Source of the DNA: Thomasclavelia sp.
Lineage (GTDB): Bacteria; Bacillota_I; Bacilli_A; Erysipelotrichales; Erysipelotrichaceae
Assembly: GCA_020024765.1 (NCBI GenBank)
Contig: JAHHTG010000066.1
Span: 1-6,110 of the forward strand
Reading direction: 5' to 3'
Length of the DNA: 6,110 nucleotides
This document shows positions 1-5,104 of the stretch, piece after piece (position 1 is the first letter of the stretch; every line of letters starts with the position of its first letter). The notes below the pieces were generated by a model. The model was not told the DNA's origin. It saw only the letters and a list, made by a program, of their open reading frames with translations, and made no database searches. Both the position numbers and the translations under genes were made by a program.

Positions 1-845
1 CGAGCCAAAGTAATATTTTTAATGCAAACATCTAATGTTGTTTGCGCATTTTGAAGATGTTCTTCAATCTTTAAATGATTAATGTATGCCCCAGTTTGTG
101 TTGTTTCTTGATAAACATGCATAACTTCATCAGTTAAGGTTGGAATTAAACCCTTAGCTAGATGAATAAGATTCGGGATAGTTTCTACACATTCTTCAAT
201 TGTTTTTAAATTAACACTAATCTTTTCAAGATCTTCTTGCGCTAAGGCAAATTCGTTGGCATAAATTTGTTCCTCGAAAGACGAGAATAAATCTTCACAA
301 TTCTTTAATTGTGTCTCAACACCATCATACGCAAAAGAAATATCGTTAATCTTTAAATTAACACGTTGTTTTAGATTACGATATTCTTCCTTTAATTGAT
401 TTGAGTATTCTCTTTGAATATGCTCACGTTGTGTAATTGAATCAAGGAATTCTTCAATTTCTTGAACTTCAACTTCAGAATCCTTTAAATTCTCTTTAAC
501 CACAAGAATTGAATCGCGAGCTTGTTTATTATTGCGGATTGCAATATTGTCTTCAATGCCATCAATCAAGGCTTGAAGTTGCTCCAAATTCTTTTGACAA
601 ACATCATATTTTTCACGATATTCTTCAACTTTACGAGCTGTTTCTTCATTGATCTTAGCAATATAAGTAGCTTTATTTAACTTAAATGCTAAAGGTACGG
701 ACGCAATTTTGTTGAAGCGAATATTAATATCTTGTAAATCATTTTTTATTGTATCGGATTGAATCTTCTTCATTAAGACGAAGGCAATCACTAATGTAAC
801 CATCACTAAGATGGCGATAATATATTCAATTTTAATTCCTGGCAT
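1..845 (-). CDS. ezrA: Septation ring formation regulator EzrA (5' part only; gene runs off the left edge)
   Basis: EzrA is a membrane-anchored negative regulator of FtsZ ring assembly in low-GC Gram-positive bacteria; it sits in the cytoplasmic membrane with its long alpha-helical body in the cytoplasm. The window holds about 281 N-terminal residues of a family usually near 560-570. One transmembrane helix is visible at about residues 8-25 (EYIIAILVMVTLVIAFVLM) after a very short N-terminus, followed by Lys-Lys and then almost continuous helix and coiled coil rich in Glu, Lys, Gln and Leu. A stretch at about residues 185-265 (including NEFALAQEDLEKI and TIPNLIHLAKGLIP) matches the spacing of the EzrA spectrin-like repeats. 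The start is the ATG at 845-843, with GAGGT at 858-854 placed 8 nt upstream. The gene is divergent from rpsD; ezrA and rpsD are also near each other in Bacillus. The C-terminal half, with the conserved QNR-type patch, is not in view. Identification rests on topology and pattern, not on an alignment. Confidence 0.85.
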   Translation of the reverse strand, partial: MPGIKIEYIIAILVMVTLVIAFVLMKKIQSDTIKNDLQDINIRFNKIASVPLAFKLNKATYIAKINEETARKVEEYREKYDVCQKNLEQLQALIDGIEDNIAIRNNKQARDSILVVKENLKDSEVEVQEIEEFLDSITQREHIQREYSNQLKEEYRNLKQRVNLKINDISFAYDGVETQLKNCEDLFSSFEEQIYANEFALAQEDLEKISVNLKTIEECVETIPNLIHLAKGLIPTLTDEVMHVYQETTQTGAYINHLKIEEHLQNAQTTLDVCIKNITLA

Positions 846-875
846 ACTAAAAAACCTCGACTTTACATCAATAAG

Positions 876-905
876 ATTTTACCATAAATCCTCACTAGTA
901 GACAA
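876..905 (-). promoter_or_regulatory. Predicted SigA promoter of ezrA
   Basis: On the minus strand there is a -10 hexamer TAAAAT (881-876) preceded by TGG, an extended -10, and a partial -35 TTGTCT (905-900) with an 18-nt spacer. Transcription would start near 869-870, giving a 5' leader of about 25 nt that contains the GAGGT ribosome binding site. The -35 matches only 4 of 6 consensus bases, but the extended -10 compensates. Confidence 0.6.
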
Positions 906-980
906 TTGACTTACGAAGAATTATTTTAAATAAAAATAAACTTAAAAAAGCGAAAAAGTGCCGATTATTAAAGGTTTTTG

Positions 981-1009
981 TTGACTTTAGGAAGGTTGCT
1001 TGGTATAGT
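981..1009 (+). promoter_or_regulatory. Strong SigA promoter of rpsD
   Basis: The -35 is TTGACT (981-986) and the -10 is TATAGT (1004-1009), with an ideal 17-nt spacer and an extended -10 dinucleotide (TGG directly before the hexamer). Transcription should start at about A1015 or G1016, so the mRNA carries a leader of about 160 nt before rpsD. The stretch between the ezrA promoter and this one (906-980) is A/T-rich with no gene or clear hairpin; its A-tracts could act as an UP-like element, but that is inference. Confidence 0.85.
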
Positions 1010-1140
1010 TATTTAGCATATATATTAGCAGCATGTAAAGTGAATGCAAATAGCGTTGGTACTAGCACCGCTAGCGACAAGTAACCAGCTGATTAGGCGA
1101 AACATCAAATACCAACACCTTCGTTCATGATTTACACCTG

Positions 1141-1161
1141 TTATTGTTGTTGCAACAATAA
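1141..1161 (+). repeat. Perfect 9-bp hairpin immediately before the rpsD Shine-Dalgarno
   Basis: TTATTGTTG (1141-1149) and CAACAATAA (1153-1161) are perfect reverse complements around a TTG loop. Only 3 nt separate the hairpin from the AGGAGG at 1165-1170. It is A/U-rich and has no following U-tract, so it is not a terminator. It may form the 3' domain of the leader, stack on the S4-binding fold, or act as a ribosome standby structure. Confidence 0.7.
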
Positions 1162-1164
1162 ATT

Positions 1165-1170
1165 AGGAGG
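1165..1170 (+). promoter_or_regulatory. Strong Shine-Dalgarno of rpsD
   Basis: AGGAGG is followed by an 8-nt spacer to the ATG at 1179. It fixes the rpsD start and contrasts with the missing Shine-Dalgarno sequences of gmk and rqcH in the same window. Confidence 0.92.
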
Positions 1171-1178
1171 AAATTTCA

Positions 1179-1787
1179 ATGAGAAACACAGGACCAGTAT
1201 GGCGCATTTCTAGACGTTTAAACTTCTCTATCCTAGAAACTGGTGAAGAACTAGTTAAACGTCCTTATATTCCAGGTCAACACGGAAGCGCTACAAAACG
1301 TATTAAGCAAAGTAACTATGGTTTACAAAAGGCTGAAAAACAAAAGATTCGTCATATGTACGGATTAAGCGAAAAGCAATTCTTCAACTTATACAAGAAG
1401 GCTTCTCACATGCAAGGTGTATCTGGTACAAACTTATTAGTTTTACTAGAATCACGTATCGACAACCTAGTATACCGTTTAGGTTTTGCTACTACTAGAC
1501 GTCAAGCTAGACAATTAGTTAACCACGGTCATATCCTAGTTGATGGTAAGAAAGTAGATATCCCTTCATACCGTTGCAAACCAGGACAAACAATCGAAGT
1601 TAAAGAAAAATCTCGTAACTTAGCTTGCATCAATGAAGCTTTAGAAGCTAACATTGCAATCAAAGATTTCGTTTCAGTAGATAAAGACAACAAGAAAGGT
1701 ACTTTCGTACGTCTTCCAGAAAGAAACGAACTAAACAACGAAGTAAACGAATTACTAGTAATCGAATACTACAACCGTTTAATCTAA
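1179..1787 (+). CDS. rpsD: 30S ribosomal protein S4
   Basis: S4 is a primary 16S rRNA-binding protein that nucleates assembly of the 30S body; in Bacillus it also represses its own synthesis. The 202 residues match the usual bacterial length of about 200. The N-terminus (RNTGPVWRISRRL, then KRPYIPGQHG at about 28-36) and YGLQKAEKQKIRHMYG are family hallmarks. The S4 RNA-binding domain covers about 92-155 and includes TTRRQARQLVNHGHILVDG and VDIPSY. The C-terminal GTFVRLPER and IEYYNR are also typical. The only cysteines are C133 and C150, so the N-terminal zinc-binding cysteines are absent and this is the zinc-independent form. The gene appears to be monocistronic: it has its own promoter and structured leader, and a strong terminator follows within 15 nt of the stop. 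Confidence 0.98.
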   Translation: MRNTGPVWRISRRLNFSILETGEELVKRPYIPGQHGSATKRIKQSNYGLQKAEKQKIRHMYGLSEKQFFNLYKKASHMQGVSGTNLLVLLESRIDNLVYRLGFATTRRQARQLVNHGHILVDGKKVDIPSYRCKPGQTIEVKEKSRNLACINEALEANIAIKDFVSVDKDNKKGTFVRLPERNELNNEVNELLVIEYYNRLI

Positions 1788-1801
1788 TCGATGTTAAATT
1801 T

Positions 1802-1832
1802 GCTCACATCTTATGGTGTGAGCTTTTTTATT
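1802..1832 (+). terminator. Intrinsic terminator of rpsD
   Basis: A 9-bp stem (1802-1810 with 1815-1823, GCTCACATC against GGTGTGAGC, one T-G wobble) has a TTAT loop and is followed directly by TTTTTTATT. It lies 14 nt after the rpsD stop, which makes rpsD a separate transcription unit from the lipoprotein gene. Confidence 0.93.
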
Positions 1833-1858
1833 GGTCTAATATATTTTTGAAAATAGTG

Positions 1859-1864
1859 TAAAAT
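1859..1864 (+). promoter_or_regulatory. Possible -10 element for the lipoprotein gene
   Basis: Because a strong terminator lies upstream, the lipoprotein gene needs its own promoter between 1833 and 1906. The best -10-like hexamer is TAAAAT at 1859-1864; no convincing -35 sits 16-18 nt upstream. TTGAAA at 1847-1852 looks like a -35 but has no -10 at the right distance. The assignment is weak and suggests low or activator-dependent expression. Confidence 0.3.
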
Positions 1865-1881
1865 AAAATTGAGGAGAGACG

Positions 1882-1907
1882 TAATCTAGTCTTAAGGTAA
1901 AAGATTA
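1882..1907 (+). repeat. Inverted repeat bracketing the lipoprotein ribosome binding site
   Basis: TAATCT (1882-1887) and AGATTA (1902-1907) are perfect reverse complements; the second arm includes the A of the start codon, and the weak Shine-Dalgarno AAGG (1894-1897) lies in the 14-nt loop. The stem is short and A/U-rich, so it would be only marginally stable. A stronger Shine-Dalgarno-like GAGGAG (1871-1876) lies too far upstream (30 nt) to serve the ATG. Confidence 0.35.
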
Positions 1908-2803
1908 TGAAAAAACTAATTTATATTTTATTGTCACTATTATTAACCATCAGTCTAATCGCTTGTGAGAATACAAATAACAGCAAAGAAGTCTTAACAT
2001 TGCCCGAAAATATCGAAACAATTAAAATTGAGGTCACTTCCGCAGTACCTTTCATCTGTGCGCCTATAGAAGTAACACAAGATGATGATAAATTTAACGA
2101 TTTATTATTATGGCTTGATAAATTAGAATTCACACCAATCAACGAAGAAGAAATTATAATCTGTGAAGGTGGATCAGAATACAATTTCACTATTAATGAT
2201 GATGTTAAATTCTCATATATCGTTTCTTGTGACAACTACGTTAAGATAAATGAAGAATTATATGAAGTTGCCAATAAAATTGACTTCCCATTTGAACTCG
2301 ATGATTTTCCAATTGCGGAATTGATAGCGAACAATGGTTTAATTAGACCGGTTAAATTCTCAAAGGAGACAAATGACATATTAAACATAATTGAACCAGA
2401 AATTCATTTTGTCGATGTGACAACTAAAGATGAAATCGCAGATCAAAAATTATCCGTCTATGAATGTAATAATGGAACTTGGCAAGAAATTAGTTATATG
2501 AATGATATCGAAAGTCATCATTATCAACTAGCCTTTCAATTCTTTGAAGATGTTTTAAATGTTTATTTAATTAGTGATAGTGGTCATATTAAATGGGCGG
2601 TTCCATTTGATAAATTTGATGAAGCTAAAACATCAGTGCTTAAATATATTCAAGACTATACCGTAATTGAAGCCAACAGCGAAACTAATATCGCTTTTAT
2701 GTTTGAAACTAAAGATGGAAATATTGAGACATTAGATATTCGAGAAGATTTTAGAAATCTGCCATGCAATCATGGTTTAGTAATTGTTTTAAAAGCAAAT
2801 TAA
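1907..2803 (+). CDS. Putative lipoprotein of unknown function
   Basis: I do not recognise this 298-residue protein. The N-terminus is a clear type II signal: Lys-Lys at 2-3, a hydrophobic core at about 4-18, and a lipobox LIAC with Cys20 as the predicted lipidated residue, followed by a polar Asn/Ser linker. The mature protein should be anchored to the outer face of the cytoplasmic membrane. It is acidic and looks like two alpha/beta segments, about 33-130 (IETIKIEVTS through a GGSEYNFTI strand pattern) and about 150-298. Five further cysteines (51, 86, 108, 187, 287) are many for an exported Firmicute protein. The ATG at 1907 is supported by the signal peptide; AAGG lies 9 nt upstream. The gene is flanked by terminators on both sides, so it is probably transcribed alone. 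No catalytic motif, repeat or transmembrane segment beyond the signal is visible. It could be a solute-sensing or envelope-stress lipoprotein, but nothing in the sequence shows that. Confidence 0.85.
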   Translation: MKKLIYILLSLLLTISLIACENTNNSKEVLTLPENIETIKIEVTSAVPFICAPIEVTQDDDKFNDLLLWLDKLEFTPINEEEIIICEGGSEYNFTINDDVKFSYIVSCDNYVKINEELYEVANKIDFPFELDDFPIAELIANNGLIRPVKFSKETNDILNIIEPEIHFVDVTTKDEIADQKLSVYECNNGTWQEISYMNDIESHHYQLAFQFFEDVLNVYLISDSGHIKWAVPFDKFDEAKTSVLKYIQDYTVIEANSETNIAFMFETKDGNIETLDIREDFRNLPCNHGLVIVLKAN

Positions 2804-2811
2804 TCCATATA

Positions 2812-2840
2812 AAAAGGAGGAATAAATCCTCCTTTTATTA
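2812..2840. terminator. Bidirectional intrinsic terminator between the lipoprotein gene and gmk
   Basis: A perfect 10-bp stem, AAAAGGAGGA (2812-2821) with TCCTCCTTTT (2827-2836), has a 5-nt loop ATAAA. On the plus strand it ends in CTTTTATTA. On the minus strand it is followed by TTTTTATAT, the better U-tract, so it probably serves gmk best and the lipoprotein gene as well. It lies 8 nt after the lipoprotein stop and 7 nt after the gmk stop, as expected for a shared convergent terminator. Confidence 0.88.
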
Positions 2841-2847
2841 AACAAAA

Positions 2848-3426
2848 TTAGTTATTTTCTGCAGCTGCAAGAATAATTCTCGCAACTTCATTCGCCGTAT
2901 CTTCAACAACTTCATTGTTTACGATATGTTTATAATATTTTGTTTCCAATAATTCTTGGCGAGCACGCGCAACACGTTTTTGAATCAATTCTTCAGTTTC
3001 TGTTTGACGTCCACGGATACGACGTTCAAGTTCTTCAATGCTAGGTGGTGTGATAAAGATTGACAAACAACCTGGATCGTCCTTACACATTTCCAAAACT
3101 TGTTTAGCTCCTACAGTTTCAATTTCAAGTAAAACATTCTTACCAGCTGCACGTTGTTGTTCAACATACTTCTTTGGAGTTCCGTAGTAATTTCCGACAA
3201 AGCAAGCATGTTCTAATAATTCATTCTTTGCAATGGCATCTTTAAATTCTTCTTCATTAACGAAAAAATAATTCACGCCATCAATTTCCCCTTCTCGTGC
3301 TTGTCTTGTGGTCATTGAGATTGAGTAAACGAGATTTAGTTCTTCACGTTTCATTAATTCTTTAATAACTGTGCCTTTACCAACGCCACTAGGACCAGAA
3401 AAGACAATCAACAAACCTTTTTTCAT
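2848..3426 (-). CDS. gmk: Guanylate kinase
   Basis: Gmk phosphorylates GMP to GDP with ATP in the cytoplasm, feeding GTP, dGTP and (p)ppGpp pools. The 192 residues fit the usual length of about 200. The P-loop GPSGVGKGT is at 11-19. The GMP-binding region includes SISMTTRQAREGE (35-47), Y53, E72 and the YGTP at 81-84. LLEIE (99-103) leads the central acidic strand, the lid holds RRIRGR and TET (135-144), and KRVARAR (150-156) supplies the conserved arginines. In the motif normally written LEIxVQGA, this protein has LEIETVGA, so the usual Gln is Val105. The ATG at 3426 is supported by alignment to the family N-terminus (M-K-x-GLLIVFSGPSG), yet no Shine-Dalgarno lies upstream. gmk is divergent from rqcH; in Bacillus the two genes are also close but point the same way. 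No rpoZ follows gmk here, unlike in Bacillus. Confidence 0.97.
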   Translation of the reverse strand: MKKGLLIVFSGPSGVGKGTVIKELMKREELNLVYSISMTTRQAREGEIDGVNYFFVNEEEFKDAIAKNELLEHACFVGNYYGTPKKYVEQQRAAGKNVLLEIETVGAKQVLEMCKDDPGCLSIFITPPSIEELERRIRGRQTETEELIQKRVARARQELLETKYYKHIVNNEVVEDTANEVARIILAAAENN

Positions 3427-3433
3427 ACAAACA

Positions 3434-3439
3434 ATGATA
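3434..3439 (-). promoter_or_regulatory. Candidate -10 of gmk placed for a leaderless start
   Basis: TATCAT (minus strand, 3439-3434) matches TATAAT at 5 of 6 positions. The A of the gmk ATG is 8 nt downstream of the hexamer, within normal -10 to +1 distance. No good -35 or extended -10 is seen, so confidence is moderate. The alternative is a longer transcript starting inside rqcH, but even then no Shine-Dalgarno precedes the ATG. Confidence 0.45.
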
Positions 3440-3457
3440 CTACATTTAAAGTCTTAA

Positions 3458-3466
3458 TGGTATAAT
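3458..3466 (+). promoter_or_regulatory. Extended -10 promoter of rqcH placed for a leaderless start
   Basis: TGG plus a perfect TATAAT (3461-3466) forms a consensus extended -10. The A of the rqcH ATG (3473) is exactly 7 nt after the hexamer, where +1 is expected. The -35 region (around 3438-3443, TACTAC) is poor, as is common with extended -10 promoters. No purine-rich ribosome binding site exists between the hexamer and the ATG. Confidence 0.75.
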
Positions 3467-3472
3467 ATTTGC

Positions 3473-5104
3473 ATGGCTTTAGATGGAATCATATTAAATA
3501 AAGAATTTGCTGATTTAAAAAATCGCTTACCTATTCGAATTAATCATATTACTCAAGTTTCGCAAAACGAAATTGTTTTTAACGTTCACACAGATCGTAA
3601 ACGTACAAATCTCATTGTTTCTTGTCATAGTTTATACAATCGTATTCATTTAACCGAACATGAATATAAAGGTTATGATGAACCAAGTGGTTTTATTATG
3701 TTGCTTCGCAAACACATCAACAATGGTATTATCGAAGACATTATTCAAAATAACTATGATCGTTATCTCGTTTTGAAGATACGAGCACTTGATGACCTAT
3801 ATGATGAAAAACATTACCAACTTCATGTTGAATTAATGGGCAAATATGCTAACGTCATCTTGGTTGATGAAAATAATAAAATCATGGATGCTTTAAAACG
3901 TATTCCACCATTTGAAAATAATAAACGAACTGTTTGGCCTGGGGCAGATTTTACATATCCCGATAGTCAAATGAAGGCTGATCCATTCGAAACTAAAGAA
4001 ATCAATCTTGAGATACCTTTAGTTAAACAATTTGCAGGTTTTTCACCATTATTAGCTAAAGAAATCGAATATCGTTTAAGCAATCAAACATTTGTTGAAA
4101 TCATGCAAGAAATTGCTAACTCAAATAAACTATATGTAGCTAACACAACTGATGAATGCATCTTCCATGTCATTCCTTTATTACATTTAGGTTTAAATTA
4201 CAAGACTTACGAAATTAATCGTGGTTTTGACTATATTTATTTCTCATTAGAAGAAAAAGAACGTATTAAGCACGTCACTGGTGACTTAAACAAATTTACA
4301 AAGCACCAAATTAAACACTATGAAACAAAACTTGTAAAACTTAACACATCGCTCGAAGAAGCTAAGAACTGTGAAAACTTAAGGGAATGTGGTGATTTAC
4401 TTTATACATATTCAAATTTGCAAGCAAAAGGATTAAAATCAGTCGATTTAATTAACTACGAAGATCAAAATGTTAAGATTGCACTTGAACCAAAATTAAG
4501 TGTTAAAGATAACGCAAATCGTTATTACACAAACTATCAAAAGAAACGCAAATCCCAAAAATACCTTCTAGAACAAATTGAAATCGCATCAAATGAATTA
4601 GAATATTTTACAGCAATTGCTGAACAATTAATTATTGCGAACTATAATGACGCCATGATGATTAAAGACGAATTAATTAAATACGGCTACTTAAAATTAC
4701 ATCAAAAACGCAAAAATCCAAAGAAAAAGAATGAATGGCACTTATATCAAGTTAAATTCAAAGACCATTTAGTAACTTTTGGTAAAAACAATATTCAAAA
4801 TGAAACTTTAACTTTTGATTATGCAAAAAATAACTACACATGGTTCCATGCGCAACAATTCCATGGTGCTCACCTATGCGTTGATACCGATCAACCCGAT
4901 GAAGATACAATTCGTTTCTGTGCGAATTTAGCCGCTTATTTTTCAAACGGCCGTCATTCTTCTTCAGTACCAGTTGATTATTGTTTAGTTAAAAACATTA
5001 AAAAAATAAAAGGATCAAAGGCTGGCCTTGTGTCCATTAAGAACTACAAGACAATCTTCATTGATCCTGAGTTAGATGAAGAACTAAGCTTCATCGCGAT
5101 TTAA
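3473..5104 (+). CDS. rqcH: Ribosome quality control protein RqcH (NFACT family; formerly FbpA/YloA-like)
   Basis: RqcH binds stalled 50S-peptidyl-tRNA complexes in the cytoplasm and recruits tRNA-Ala to add C-terminal alanine tails that mark the nascent chain for degradation. At 543 residues it is slightly shorter than Bacillus RqcH (about 570). The start MALDGI aligns with the family N-terminus (MSFDG in Bacillus). NFACT-N covers roughly 1-180 and has the essential Asp-Arg pair at D96-R97 (NNYDRYL), matching Bacillus D97/R98, plus VELMGKYANVIL (119-130). A helix-hairpin-helix-like segment is at about 185-225 (FAGFSPLLAKEIEYRL), and coiled-coil arms lie at about 265-310 and 355-400. NFACT-R is at about 432-515 with GKNNIQNETL (437-446), W457, H459, HGAH (464-467) and SSSVPVDY (496-503). 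It therefore looks catalytically intact. It is divergent from gmk, has no Shine-Dalgarno, and its 3' end overlaps convergent rluB. Fibronectin binding, an older name for the family, is not supported here. Confidence 0.95.
   Translation: MALDGIILNKEFADLKNRLPIRINHITQVSQNEIVFNVHTDRKRTNLIVSCHSLYNRIHLTEHEYKGYDEPSGFIMLLRKHINNGIIEDIIQNNYDRYLVLKIRALDDLYDEKHYQLHVELMGKYANVILVDENNKIMDALKRIPPFENNKRTVWPGADFTYPDSQMKADPFETKEINLEIPLVKQFAGFSPLLAKEIEYRLSNQTFVEIMQEIANSNKLYVANTTDECIFHVIPLLHLGLNYKTYEINRGFDYIYFSLEEKERIKHVTGDLNKFTKHQIKHYETKLVKLNTSLEEAKNCENLRECGDLLYTYSNLQAKGLKSVDLINYEDQNVKIALEPKLSVKDNANRYYTNYQKKRKSQKYLLEQIEIASNELEYFTAIAEQLIIANYNDAMMIKDELIKYGYLKLHQKRKNPKKKNEWHLYQVKFKDHLVTFGKNNIQNETLTFDYAKNNYTWFHAQQFHGAHLCVDTDQPDEDTIRFCANLAAYFSNGRHSSSVPVDYCLVKNIKKIKGSKAGLVSIKNYKTIFIDPELDEELSFIAI
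5075..5095. repeat. 7-bp inverted repeat centred on the rqcH/rluB convergent overlap
   Basis: GATGAAG (5075-5081) and CTTCATC (5089-5095) are perfect reverse complements around a 7-nt loop that contains the rluB stop codon. Neither strand has a U-tract after it, so it is not a standard intrinsic terminator. It could still stabilise the 3' ends of both transcripts or weakly impede polymerase. No other terminator is visible between the two genes. Confidence 0.5.

Larger units (their letters stand above)
1016..1178 (+). promoter_or_regulatory. rpsD mRNA leader, probable S4 autoregulatory RNA
   Basis: The leader folds by eye into nested helices: 1034-1039 with 1131-1136 (TGTAAA/TTTACA), an internal loop, 1041-1046 with 1122-1127 (one G-U pair), a larger loop, then a perfect 7-bp helix 1055-1061 with 1110-1116 (GTTGGTA/TACCAAC). 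This encloses a 5-bp hairpin, 1062-1066 with 1070-1074 (CTAGC/GCTAG, loop ACC). CAGC at 1029-1032, outside the stem, can pair with GCTG at 1088-1091 inside it, a possible pseudoknot of only 4 bp. In Bacillus, rpsD is autogenously repressed by S4 binding a structured leader; the position, length and fold here suit that role. The helices are seen directly; S4 binding is inferred from the family. No intrinsic terminator lies within the leader, so control would more likely act on translation. Confidence 0.75.

Noticed and set aside
1013..1030. Direct repeat TTAGCA at 1013-1018 and 1025-1030 near the rpsD transcription start
   Set aside because: Only 6 bp, two copies, in AT-rich DNA; no palindromic operator or further copies support a regulator site.
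1115..1139. Two copies of ACACCT (1115-1120 and 1134-1139) as possible anti-Shine-Dalgarno elements in the rpsD leader
   Set aside because: Each pairs with only about 3 bases of AGGAGG, and both lie in or beside better helices.
1529..1738. Open frame of 69 codons on the minus strand within rpsD
   Set aside because: Antisense to a highly conserved ribosomal protein gene; its composition is explained by the rpsD codons.
1847..1852. TTGAAA as a -35 box for the lipoprotein gene
   Set aside because: A hexamer 16-18 nt downstream reads TTGAGG, TGAGGA or GAGGAG, none resembling a -10.
1921..2235. Open frame of 104 codons on the minus strand inside the lipoprotein gene
   Set aside because: It lies wholly antisense to a gene with a clear signal peptide, has no ribosome binding site or family resemblance, and is long only by chance.
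2814..2820. Perfect Shine-Dalgarno-like AAGGAGG after the lipoprotein gene
   Set aside because: It is one arm of the terminator stem and no start codon or open frame follows.
4758..4946. Open frame of 62 codons on the minus strand within rqcH
   Set aside because: Antisense to the conserved NFACT-R domain, with no start signal or recognisable product.
3473..5104. Fibronectin-binding adhesin annotation for the NFACT protein
   Set aside because: There is no signal peptide, anchor or repeat; the Asp96-Arg97 pair and NFACT-R motifs indicate cytoplasmic RqcH.
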